Of a stretch of DNA of 6,208 bases, positions 1-6,081 are shown piece after piece (position 1 is the stretch's first letter; the number at the start of each line of letters is the position of its first letter). The stretch is from contig JAQGJF010000077.1 in assembly GCA_028290765.1 (NCBI GenBank), positions 1-6,208 of the forward strand, in the 5' to 3' direction. The notes beneath the pieces were generated by a model. That model was not told the DNA's origin and ran no database searches. It saw nothing but the letters and a program-made list of their open reading frames with translations. A program made the translations under genes and the position numbers. The stretch is from Tardiphaga sp. GTDB taxonomy: Bacteria > Pseudomonadota > Alphaproteobacteria > Rhizobiales > Xanthobacteraceae.

Positions 1-52
1 CCGCCCAGCCGACTTCCAGCAATCCCGCGATGAAAAGCAGTATCCACGCCAT
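1..52 (-). CDS. sugE: SMR-family exporter, SugE/Gdx type (5' part only, cut by window edge)
   Basis: Reading leftward from the ATG at 52-50, the visible N-terminus is MAWILLFIAGLLEVGWA, and the gene then runs off the window. This is the first membrane helix of the small multidrug resistance family. It places a glutamate at residue 13, the position of the proton- and substrate-coupling Glu in known SugE/Gdx proteins. Family members are about 105 residues long with four helices, act as antiparallel dimers in the inner membrane, and export guanidinium (Gdx) or quaternary ammonium compounds in exchange for protons. A strong ribosome binding site, GGAGG (62-58), sits 5 nt before the ATG. The two-hairpin guanidine-II riboswitch just upstream favours the guanidinium-exporter (gdx) reading. 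Only 17 codons are visible, so the substrate class is inferred from N-terminus and leader together. The gene is divergent from prfC. Confidence 0.8.
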   Translation of the reverse strand, partial: MAWILLFIAGLLEVGWA

Positions 53-70
53 GACGGCCTCCGAAACGAT

Positions 71-116
71 GCAGGGCCGTCCCTACGATGCGATGATGGA
101 TTGGAGGTCGTCCTCC
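71..116 (-). promoter_or_regulatory. Guanidine-II (mini-ykkC) riboswitch
   Basis: On the minus strand two short hairpins precede the SMR exporter. P1 (116-103) is GGAGG-ACGA-CCTCC, with a perfect 5-bp stem. P2 (86-71) is GTAGGG-ACGG-CCCTGC, with 6 pairs including one G.U wobble. Both loops fit the ACGR tetraloop that defines the guanidine-II class, in which each loop binds a guanidinium ion and the two loops kiss through their CG bases. The 16-nt linker is within the usual range, and SMR exporters are classic targets of this class. Control looks translational: GACGGCC in P2 (81-75) is exactly complementary to GGCCGTC (59-53), which overlaps the ribosome binding site. The loop plus 3' arm of P1 (111-103) pairs with 62-54 at 8 of 9 positions. 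Guanidine-stabilised hairpins should therefore free the ribosome site. The match is by eye; no covariance model was run. Confidence 0.85.
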
Positions 117-121
117 GGCCT

Positions 122-152
122 CTTATATGTCGCGGAACAGGCTGGCTCGCAA
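122..152 (-). promoter_or_regulatory. Possible promoter for riboswitch and SMR gene
   Basis: On the minus strand TATAAG (127-122) matches the -10 consensus at five of six positions. TTGCGA (152-147) is a possible -35. The spacer is 19 nt, or 17 nt if the overlapping CATATA (129-124) is used instead. Either choice puts the transcript start near 115-119, at the foot of riboswitch hairpin P1, which supports the call. The AT-rich core also reads TATATG on the plus strand (124-129), so it might be shared with a divergent prfC promoter (TTGGAG 101-106, 17-nt spacer), but that match is weak. Confidence 0.4.
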
Positions 153-181
153 CCGGGGACTCCGCTGTAAAGCCCTTGATT

Positions 182-207
182 GTGCCGGCTTTCCCTGCCA
201 CAGGCAC
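182..207 (+). other. Hairpin just before the prfC start
   Basis: GTGCC (182-186) pairs with GGCAC (203-207), and inside it GGC (187-189) pairs with GCC (197-199), leaving an ACA bulge (200-202) and a 7-nt loop. The 8-bp stem ends 4 nt before the ATG and includes the AGG that is the only ribosome-site-like sequence for prfC. If formed in the mRNA it could lower translation. No regulator or known RNA family is recognised, so the role is inference. Confidence 0.35.
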
Positions 208-211
208 GTTT

Positions 212-1831
212 ATGTCCGACATTGCTCTCACCACCGTATCGCCCGCGCGCGCCCAGCTCGCCATGGAAGTGGCGCGCCGGCGGACCTTTGCGATCATCTC
301 GCATCCCGACGCCGGCAAGACCACGCTGACCGAAAAGCTGCTGCTGTTCGGCGGTGCCATCAATCTCGCCGGCCAGGTCCGGGCCAAGGGCGAACGCCGC
401 AGCACCCGCTCCGACTGGATGAAGATCGAGCGCGACCGCGGCATCTCGGTGGTGACCTCGGTGATGACCTTCGAGTTCAACGACCTCGTGTTCAACCTCC
501 TGGACACGCCGGGCCATGAAGACTTTTCCGAAGATACCTATCGGACCCTGACGGCGGTCGATTCCGCGGTGATGGTGATCGACGCCGCCAAAGGCATCGA
601 GGCGCGGACGTTGAAGCTGATCGAGGTTTGCCGGCTGCGCGATATTCCGATCATCACCTTCGTCAACAAGATGGACCGCGAGAGCCGCGACACCTTCGAT
701 CTGCTCGACGAGATCGAAAAGACCCTGGCGCTGGACACCACACCGATAACCTGGCCGGTCGGCCGCGGCCGCGATTTTCTCGGCACCTATGATATTGCCA
801 CCGGCGGCATCCGGCTGCTCGAAGGCGGCGGCGCCAAGACTGGTGCAGCGGAACAGATCGACGTCGCCGAACTTGCCGGCCGCAACAAGAATCTCGACGT
901 CGCCGAGATCACCGAGGAACTGGCGCTGGTCTCGCAGGCCTGCAAGCCGTTCGACCTCGCTTCGTTTCGCGAGGGCCACATGACGCCGGTCTATTTCGGC
1001 TCGGCACTGCGCAATTTCGGCGTCGGCGATCTGCTCGAAGGCCTCGGAAAATTCGCGCCGCCGCCGCGCGCGCAGGACAGCAATCTGCGCAAGGTGGAAG
1101 CCAGCGAGCCGCAGATGTCCGCCTTCGTGTTCAAGATCCAGGCCAATATGGATCCGAACCACCGTGACCGCATCGCCTTTGCCAGATTGTGCTCCGGCAA
1201 GCTGACGCGCGGCATGAAGGCCAAACTGGTGCGAACCGGCAAGAACATGTCGCTGTCGTCGCCGCAATTCTTCTTCGCGCAGGATCGCGCCCTGGCGGAT
1301 GAAGCCTTCGCCGGCGATGTGGTCGGCATTCCCAACCACGGCACGCTGCGGATCGGCGACACGCTGACCGAAGGCGAGGACATCACCTTTGTCGGCGTGC
1401 CGAGCTTCGCGCCGGAAATCGTCCGCCGCGTCCGGCTCACCGACGCCATGAAGGCCAAGAAGCTCAAGGAGGCGTTGCAGCAGATGTCGGAGGAGGGCGT
1501 CGTGCAGGTGTTTCGCCCGCGCGACGGCGCGCCGGCGCTGGTCGGCGTGGTCGGCCCGCTGCAGCTCGACGTGCTGAAAGCGCGGCTGCAGGCCGAATAT
1601 CAGCTGCCGGTGGATTTCGAAGTCTCGGAATTTCAGCTGGCTCGCTGGAATTCAAACGACGACCTCAAGAAGATCGATGCCTTCATCGCCACCAACGGCT
1701 CCGGCGTCGCCGACGACGTCGATGGCGATCCGGTGTTCCTGGCCAAGAACGAGTTCTATCTTGGCTACACCAAGGAACGCGCCGAGGGCATTGTGTTTTC
1801 CAGCATCAAGGATGTGAAGAAGACCGGGTGA
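212..1831 (+). CDS. prfC: Peptide chain release factor 3 (RF3)
   Basis: RF3 is a translational GTPase that removes RF1 or RF2 from the ribosome after peptide release, so that they recycle. The 539-residue product is close to the usual size (E. coli, 529). The GTPase domain carries the P-loop SHPDAGKT (residues 30-37), the switch I RGIS (77-80), DTPGH (98-102) and NKMD (152-155). The P-loop form HPDAGKT, rather than the HVDHGKT of elongation factors, is typical of RF3. The rest follows the family through the beta-barrel domain (ANMDPNHRDRIAFARLCSG) and the C-terminal region (EGVVQVFRPRDGAPALVGVVG). The ATG at 212 was chosen over the upstream in-frame ATG at 101 because MSDI... fits the family N-terminus and AGG lies 7 nt before it; the ATG at 263 has no ribosome site. 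The gene is complete, appears monocistronic, and converges on the TetR gene. Confidence 0.96.
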   Translation: MSDIALTTVSPARAQLAMEVARRRTFAIISHPDAGKTTLTEKLLLFGGAINLAGQVRAKGERRSTRSDWMKIERDRGISVVTSVMTFEFNDLVFNLLDTPGHEDFSEDTYRTLTAVDSAVMVIDAAKGIEARTLKLIEVCRLRDIPIITFVNKMDRESRDTFDLLDEIEKTLALDTTPITWPVGRGRDFLGTYDIATGGIRLLEGGGAKTGAAEQIDVAELAGRNKNLDVAEITEELALVSQACKPFDLASFREGHMTPVYFGSALRNFGVGDLLEGLGKFAPPPRAQDSNLRKVEASEPQMSAFVFKIQANMDPNHRDRIAFARLCSGKLTRGMKAKLVRTGKNMSLSSPQFFFAQDRALADEAFAGDVVGIPNHGTLRIGDTLTEGEDITFVGVPSFAPEIVRRVRLTDAMKAKKLKEALQQMSEEGVVQVFRPRDGAPALVGVVGPLQLDVLKARLQAEYQLPVDFEVSEFQLARWNSNDDLKKIDAFIATNGSGVADDVDGDPVFLAKNEFYLGYTKERAEGIVFSSIKDVKKTG

Positions 1832-1842
1832 GGCGAGGGGCC

Positions 1843-1943
1843 GACCGTCATTCGCCAAGGAGCGCGCCTTTGCAGGTTCCTCGGGGTAAGGTCCATCTCT
1901 TCTCATGGCTCGAGACGCGAGCTGCGCTCCTCCCCATGGGAGC
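1843..1943. repeat. Bradyrhizobium-type dispersed palindromic repeat, possible bidirectional terminator
   Basis: The 112-bp gap between the convergent prfC and TetR stop codons is almost filled by this element. Its left part, read on the minus strand, would translate as YPEEPAKARSLANDG; 'PEEPAKA' strings are a familiar mark of short repeats scattered through Bradyrhizobium intergenic DNA. Its right part is an imperfect palindrome: CATGG (1904-1908) pairs with CCATG (1934-1938), and inside it GAG-A-CGC (1912-1918) pairs with GCG-CTC (1924-1929) around a 5-nt loop. The element touches the TetR stop codon (1946-1944). It could end transcription from both sides, but there is no T-tract on either strand. 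Repeat status rests on recall and was not checked by search. Confidence 0.6.
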
Positions 1944-2621
1944 TCAGCCCCGCTCCGGCGGCGAGCGAGGTGCCTCCGCTTCATCGGGTTGCGGATACAG
2001 TTTCAAGAAGGCTGCCGTGGCATCGCGGGCCCGTCGCGTGACCTCGCCGGCGGTCGGCTGATTGGTGACGCAAAGCAGCAAGCTCACTAGCAGATTGCCC
2101 CACAATAGCCCCGCGAAACGCTCGGCCATTTCGGCAGGGTGGCTGCCGAGTAGTCCCGACGCATGAGCCCGCAACATGATTCCCTTCAAAGCGGCGCGAG
2201 TCGTCTCGCCTGCGATGGAGTCCAGTGACTGCGCAATTTCAGGCACGGCGATCGCCTCGGCGATCGCCAGCCGGAACACGGCGACCACGGTTGGGTCGCT
2301 TGTTTCGCGCAGCAACTGCGTTCCGAAAGCGGTGAGCGTGCGCGCAAGCGTCTCGCGGTCACGCGGCTCGGGCAGGTTGGCCGGCACCTGCAGTCGTTTG
2401 GCGCGCTCGCTGATGCAGGCCGCGAGCATTTCCTGTTTGTTGCCCACTACGGCGTACAGCGCGCGCTTTGAAACGCGCGCGCGGCTGGCGATCTCCAGCG
2501 TGCTGGTTTCTGCGTATCCGTTCTTCATGAATGCCGAAAAGGCCGCGTCGAGAATGCGCTGCCGAACCGCGGGTTCATCGGCGCCGTCCTGACGCTGTTT
2601 CGAGATCGATCTTGCCGTCAC
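1944..2621 (-). CDS. TetR-family transcriptional repressor
   Basis: This is a 225-residue cytoplasmic DNA-binding protein, a usual size for the family. The N-terminal TetR domain begins at VRQRILDAAFSAFMKNGY (about residues 19-36), and its helix-turn-helix lies around TLEIASRARVSKRALYAVVGNK (41-62). The C-terminal ligand-binding and dimer domain contains FRLAIAEAIAVPEIA (116-130), which resembles the AefR-like group of TetR C-termini. The frame stays open to 2756, but that extension would run through the operator array. The GTG at 2621-2619 is preferred: AAGG lies 9 nt upstream, and about 20 residues then precede the first helix. An ATG at 2657-2655 is possible but lacks a ribosome site and sits inside a GGTACC half-site. 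It is divergent from the NmrA-like gene, which it probably represses along with itself. The effector is unknown. Confidence 0.9.
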   Translation of the reverse strand: MTARSISKQRQDGADEPAVRQRILDAAFSAFMKNGYAETSTLEIASRARVSKRALYAVVGNKQEMLAACISERAKRLQVPANLPEPRDRETLARTLTAFGTQLLRETSDPTVVAVFRLAIAEAIAVPEIAQSLDSIAGETTRAALKGIMLRAHASGLLGSHPAEMAERFAGLLWGNLLVSLLLCVTNQPTAGEVTRRARDATAAFLKLYPQPDEAEAPRSPPERG

Positions 2622-2632
2622 GATATTTTTCC

Positions 2633-2660
2633 TTGACTTGGTACTTATTGGTACCATAAA
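2633..2660 (+). promoter_or_regulatory. Possible promoter of the NmrA-like gene
   Basis: TTGACT (2633-2638) matches the -35 consensus at five of six positions, and CATAAA (2655-2660) matches the -10 at four, with a 16-nt spacer. The first operator pair (2640-2655) fills this spacer, a classic layout for repression by blocking RNA polymerase. The transcript would start near 2667 and have a leader of about 88 nt that contains the other two operator pairs. No comparably good promoter was found for the TetR gene on the other strand. Confidence 0.4.
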
Positions 2661-2720
2661 TTCGGCAACGTTGGTACCGCTTGGTACCGGTGATGATGCC
2701 GAATGATACCACCTGGTACC
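2640..2720. promoter_or_regulatory. Array of three paired GGTACC operators
   Basis: Six GGTACC-like hexamers form three pairs: GGTACT 2640 with GGTACC 2650, GGTACC 2673 with GGTACC 2683, and GATACC 2705 with GGTACC 2715. Starts within a pair are exactly 10 bp apart, one helical turn. Successive pairs lie 33 and 32 bp apart, about three turns, so all sites face one side of the DNA. Most half-sites are preceded by TT or CT. GGTACC is itself palindromic, so each pair is both a direct and an inverted repeat. The position between the divergent TetR and NmrA-like genes marks these as the likely binding sites of the TetR protein. The sequence pattern is seen directly; the binding partner is inferred. 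Confidence 0.75.
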
Positions 2721-2754
2721 CGATAAAAACACGGTGTGTGAAGGAGGAATGGCC

Positions 2755-3687
2755 ATGGCAAATCAATTGATTCTGGTCACCGGAGCGTCGGGCGGCCGGC
2801 AGGGCAAGACCGGCCGGCATGTCGCCGAAATGTTGCTGGCGCGCGGGGTTCCGGTTCGCGCCTTCGTTCACAGCATCGACGAACGCTCGCACCACCTGCG
2901 CGCGCTCGGCGCCGAGGTGTTCGAAGGCGACTTTCTCGATAGCCGGTCGGTCCAGCGCGCGGTGCAGGGCACCTCGTCGATCTATTTTGCCTACCCGGTC
3001 CAGGACGGGTTGCTCGACGCGACGGCAGCGATGGCTCTCGCCGCGCGCGACGCAGGCATCTCACGCCTCGTCAATCTGGTGATGCTGCAATCGTCGCCCG
3101 ACGCGCCGACGCCGCGGATGCGGCAGAATTACCTGTCAGAACAGGTTTTCGACTGGGCCGGAATCGGAGCCGTGCATATCAGGGCCACGGTGTTCTACGA
3201 AAATCTCCACTCCCTGGTGCGCTTGAGCCTGCCGGCCCAAGGCGCGGTCCGGCTGCCCTGGGGCAGTGACAGCACGGTGCTGCCGCTGGTGGCGGGTGAG
3301 GACGTGGCACGCGTCGCCGTCGGCCTGTTGACCAGCCCGTCGCTGCCGGCAGGCGCCAGCTATCCGGTGGTCGGGGCGACCCTTGCGCTGCGGGAGATCA
3401 TCGCGACCTTCGGGCGGGTGCTCGGCCGCGATGTGCGTTACGAAGAGATCACGGATGAGGAATGGCGTCGCGACGCCCTTGCGCGCGGCATCAATCAGCA
3501 CGCCGTCGAACATCTTTCGCAGCTCTGGCGGGCGCTCCGCAGCGCGGGCGTCGATCCGGCGACCGCAAGGTTTGCGGTGACGGATTCAATCGAAACGCTG
3601 GGCGGGGCGAAACCCAAGACGTTCGAGTCATTCGTGCGCGAGGAGCAGGGTACTTTGAGGGGACAATCTGGCCAGAACGCGGCATAA
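2755..3687 (+). CDS. NmrA-like NAD(P)-binding protein (atypical SDR)
   Basis: This 310-residue cytoplasmic protein has a Rossmann fold. The dinucleotide-binding loop is LVTGASGGRQGKTGRHV (residues 7-23), followed by an acidic patch EVFEGDFLD (54-62) and SSIYFAYPV (74-82). IRATVFYENL (142-151), EDVARVAVGLL (182-192) and the closing KTFESFVRE (288-296) are typical of NmrA-like and NAD(P)H-binding oxidoreductase relatives. No YxxxK catalytic pair of classical SDRs is obvious, so it may be a redox sensor, a reductase or another NAD(P)-dependent enzyme. The ATG at 2755 was chosen because AGGAGG (2742-2747) stands 7 nt before it; the in-frame GTG at 2734 lies upstream of that site and the ATG at 2749 is too close to it. 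It is divergent from the TetR gene and probably repressed by it. The hydrolase follows after 121 bp on the same strand. Confidence 0.85.
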   Translation: MANQLILVTGASGGRQGKTGRHVAEMLLARGVPVRAFVHSIDERSHHLRALGAEVFEGDFLDSRSVQRAVQGTSSIYFAYPVQDGLLDATAAMALAARDAGISRLVNLVMLQSSPDAPTPRMRQNYLSEQVFDWAGIGAVHIRATVFYENLHSLVRLSLPAQGAVRLPWGSDSTVLPLVAGEDVARVAVGLLTSPSLPAGASYPVVGATLALREIIATFGRVLGRDVRYEEITDEEWRRDALARGINQHAVEHLSQLWRALRSAGVDPATARFAVTDSIETLGGAKPKTFESFVREEQGTLRGQSGQNAA

Positions 3688-3808
3688 ACGGGTTGTCGCT
3701 TGGTGCGAAGGTCTGCGATGGACAGGGGGCGCTAATCGCGGCAGCATCGCCGTTGATGTTGCGGGCGGCGCTGCCGATCATCGCCGGCAACGCAGCGGAG
3801 TTGCAATC

Positions 3809-4786
3809 ATGAGCGAACCGACGCAACGAACGATCGAGACCAACGGCATCCGCCTCAACATCGCCGAGCAAGGCAACGGGCCCCTGGTGCTGCTGTGCCA
3901 CGGCTTTCCGGAATCCTGGTACTCCTGGCGCCATCAGATTGACGCTCTCGCCGCGGCGGGCTTCCACGCCGTTGCACCCGATATGCGCGGCTACGGCAAG
4001 AGCGATCGGCCGGAGGCGATCGATCAATATACGATCTTCCATCTGGTCGGCGATCTGGTCGGCCTGCTCGACGCGCTTCAGGCACCGACCGCCGTCATTG
4101 TCGGCCATGACTGGGGCGCGAACGTCGCCTGGCAGGCGGCGCGCCTGCGTCCCGACCGCTTCCGCGCCGTCGTCGGCCTCAGCGTACCGTACCGGCCGCG
4201 CGGTACGGTGCGCCCGACCAGCGTCATGCCGCGGACCGCGGACGCCCAATTCTACCAGCTGTATTTCCAGCAACCCGGTGCCGCTGAAACCGAGTTCGAG
4301 CGGGATCCGCGGGTGAGCGTGCTCACCATGCTGTACGGCGGTTCGGGCGACGCGCCGCGCGGCAGCGGCGTGGCCACCGACGTCGGCATGGTACCGCGCG
4401 GCGGCGGTTTTCTGCGAGGCGGTCGGGTGCCACAAACACTGCCCGCGTGGCTGAGCGAATCCGATGTCGATTTCTACGCCGGCGAGTTCCAGCGCAGCGG
4501 CTTCCGCGGCGCTCTCAACTATTATCGCAACATCGACCGCAACTGGGAGCTGCTGGCGCCTTTCGCAGATCTGCATGTGACGGTTCCGGCGCTTTACGTT
4601 GCCGGCGATCGCGACATGGTGGTCGCTTTCCCCGGCATGGACCAGCTGCTGGCCAATCTCAAGCACTTCGTTCCGGCACTGCGCGACATACAGATGCTCG
4701 CCGGCTGCGGTCACTGGACCCAGCAGGAGCGCCCGGCCGAGGTCAATGCCGCGATGATCGGCTTCCTCCGCAGCCTGCCGAACTGA
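3809..4786 (+). CDS. Soluble epoxide hydrolase-type alpha/beta hydrolase
   Basis: The 325-residue protein has the full epoxide hydrolase layout, which opens epoxides to diols through a covalent aspartyl ester. HGFPESWYSWRHQ (31-43) holds the HGxP oxyanion motif. GHDWGA (99-104) gives nucleophile Asp101. GDRDMVV (266-272) gives the acid, probably Asp269, and CGHWTQQERPAEVN (300-313) gives the base His302. Cap tyrosines that would grip the epoxide oxygen are likely Tyr149 or Tyr152 and Tyr238 or Tyr239 (ALNYYRN). The aspartate nucleophile is shared with haloacetate dehalogenases, but the paired cap tyrosines and the CGHWTQ...EVN tail favour an epoxide hydrolase. No signal peptide is seen, so it should be cytoplasmic. 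GGAG (3797-3800) lies 8 nt before the ATG. It follows the NmrA-like gene after 121 bp with no clear terminator, so co-transcription is plausible. The natural substrate is unknown. Confidence 0.9.
   Translation: MSEPTQRTIETNGIRLNIAEQGNGPLVLLCHGFPESWYSWRHQIDALAAAGFHAVAPDMRGYGKSDRPEAIDQYTIFHLVGDLVGLLDALQAPTAVIVGHDWGANVAWQAARLRPDRFRAVVGLSVPYRPRGTVRPTSVMPRTADAQFYQLYFQQPGAAETEFERDPRVSVLTMLYGGSGDAPRGSGVATDVGMVPRGGGFLRGGRVPQTLPAWLSESDVDFYAGEFQRSGFRGALNYYRNIDRNWELLAPFADLHVTVPALYVAGDRDMVVAFPGMDQLLANLKHFVPALRDIQMLAGCGHWTQQERPAEVNAAMIGFLRSLPN
4182..4213. repeat. Strong inverted repeat inside the hydrolase gene
   Basis: GCGTACCGTACC (4182-4193) and GGTACGGTGCGC (4202-4213) are inverted copies matching at 11 of 12 positions around an 8-nt loop. 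The one mismatch would be a G.U pair in RNA. It encodes part of the VPYRPRGTVRP segment after the nucleophile helix. It contains GTACC and GGTAC strings like the operator half-sites upstream, but not their 10-bp pairing. Confidence 0.5.
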
Positions 4787-4923
4787 TGGTATTTTTGGAC
4801 GGCGGCAATTTCAGCCGTGGCCGTTCCGGGGCGGGCTCATGCGGATGTGAACGTCTTGAGCTTGATTATGCGATGCGGCTCCATCATGTCAGTCGGGCAG
4901 GGTGTGTTGCAAAGGTCACGGTC

Positions 4924-5538
4924 ATGTTGCGGCGCATACTTTTTCCCTTGATGGCGATTGTAGCCGTCGCGGCGTTGGTCGGGCCGTCAAGCGCCCGCGA
5001 GCGGCGGCAGTTCAATCCGCTGCCGTTCTCCCATTCGCCATGCAGCGTGCTGGCGGGCGAGCCCTGCACGCCGTCCTTTTGCAGCGTGTTCAACCACGGC
5101 CCGTGTCTTCCGGAGCTCGATTACCCGATCGGCGAGAATCTGCAGCTCACGGTTCAAAGCCAGCCGGCGAGCGGCGATGCGGCGAAATACCAAAAGCCCG
5201 ACCACGACCTCGACAACATCGGCGACCTGTTCGCCGCGTTGCGGGCGTGCTGGTCGCCACCGCCGGCGGACGCCGCGCGAGAGGGCATGCAGATGTCGGT
5301 AATGTTCAGTTTCAAGAAGGCCGGCACACCGATCGCGCCGCCGCGCCTCACCTATGCCACGCCGGACACGCCGAAGGATATTCGCGACACTTATCTCAAG
5401 GCGATCAATACCTCGCTCGACGGCTGCACGCCGTTGACCTTCAGCAAGGGCCTCGGCGACGCCATCGCCGGCCGTCCCATCATGATCCGCTACGTGGACA
5501 ATCGGACGATCGACAACAAGCAATCCGGCACGCCGTGA
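4924..5538 (+). CDS. Exported protein of unknown function, cysteine-rich N-terminus, paralog 1
   Basis: The 204-residue product starts with a signal peptide: MLRR, then a hydrophobic run (residues 5-20), with likely cleavage near PSSA (21-24). So it probably acts in the periplasm. Residues 40-61 form a cysteine-rich stretch (C40, C48, C53, C61). From residue 71 on, the protein is a clear relative of the next gene: KYQKPDHDLDNIGDL, RACWSPP, GMQMSVMFSF, APPRLTY, a second conserved cysteine (C168) and GDAIAGRPIMIRYVD. The LRxCWxPP start, VxFSF strand and later CxPL element recall TonB/TolA C-terminal domains of alphaproteobacteria, but this is only a resemblance. The ATG at 4924 was chosen because AAAGG (4911-4915) lies 8 nt before it and it opens the signal peptide; the in-frame ATG at 4873 does not. 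The name and role are not recognised. Confidence 0.85.
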   Translation: MLRRILFPLMAIVAVAALVGPSSARERRQFNPLPFSHSPCSVLAGEPCTPSFCSVFNHGPCLPELDYPIGENLQLTVQSQPASGDAAKYQKPDHDLDNIGDLFAALRACWSPPPADAAREGMQMSVMFSFKKAGTPIAPPRLTYATPDTPKDIRDTYLKAINTSLDGCTPLTFSKGLGDAIAGRPIMIRYVDNRTIDNKQSGTP

Positions 5539-6081
5539 GGCGGCCTGGCGGTTGCCAGTGAACTTTGCGTGAGCGGACTTGAGAGCTCCGATCGAGCGCA
5601 CGATCATCGACTGGAACCAACGCGGAGGATGATCGATGATGCGGCGAATGGTTGCGGGAATTCTGTTCGTCGTTGCCGGTGTGATATTCGCAGGCCCGGC
5701 GGACGCGGAGCTGCTCAGCGACGATCTGATGTTGACGGTGGTCAGTCCGCCCCCCGTCGGTGCCGCCGACGAATACCAAAAGCCGGATCACGATCTCAAT
5801 ACGCTCGACGATCTCTATGCGACGTTACGATCGTGCTGGTCGCCGCCGCTCGCGTCCGACGCGGTCCGGGGCATGCAGGTGACCGTGCTGTTCTCGTTCG
5901 ACACTGCGGGACGGACCATCGCCGCGCCGCGTTTAAATTACAGCCCGCCCGGAGCGCCCGGCGCTACGGTCGAGGCCTATCTCAAATCCGTCACGACCTC
6001 GCTCGCGGCCTGTCAGCCGCTCAAGCTGACCCCTGCGCTGGGCGATGCCATCGCCGGCCGTCCGATCATGATCCGCTACGT
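5461..6081 (+). repeat. Nearly identical 35-bp segments in the two paralogs (5461-5495 and 6047-6081)
   Basis: The segments encoding AIAGRPIMIRY match at 34 of 35 bases between the two genes, including synonymous positions, whereas most of the rest has diverged. This supports duplication in tandem, with either strong constraint or local gene conversion at the 3' ends. The coordinates span both copies. Confidence 0.7.

Noticed and set aside
83..1339. Long minus-strand open frame of 418 codons opposite prfC
   Set aside because: It is the antisense shadow of prfC in high-GC DNA: low-complexity composition, no recognisable domain, and the plus strand clearly encodes RF3.
2734..2754. Upstream GTG (2734) and ATG (2749) as starts of the NmrA-like gene
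   Set aside because: The AGGAGG at 2742-2747 lies downstream of the GTG and only 1 nt before the ATG at 2749, but 7 nt before the ATG at 2755.
3739..3776. CGGCAGC...GCTGCCG inverted repeat between the NmrA-like and hydrolase genes as a terminator
   Set aside because: A 7-bp stem with a 24-nt loop and no T-tract is too weak to call.
4390..4395. Lone GGTACC inside the hydrolase gene as a further repressor site
   Set aside because: It is a single hexamer without a partner at 10-bp spacing and lies within coding sequence.
3491..4714. Long minus-strand open frame of 407 codons opposite the hydrolase
   Set aside because: It overlaps the epoxide hydrolase, whose motifs and catalytic residues are complete, and the end of the NmrA-like gene; its own translation has no recognisable motif.
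4799..4818. ACGGC...GCCGT inverted repeat after the hydrolase as a terminator
   Set aside because: The stem is 5 bp with a 10-nt loop, and no T-run follows it on either strand; the TATTTTT lies before it on the plus strand.
5545..5558. CTGGC-GGTT-GCCAG hairpin after paralog 1 as a terminator
   Set aside because: The stem is only 5 bp and no T-tract follows; it may be chance, and the paralogs may be co-transcribed.
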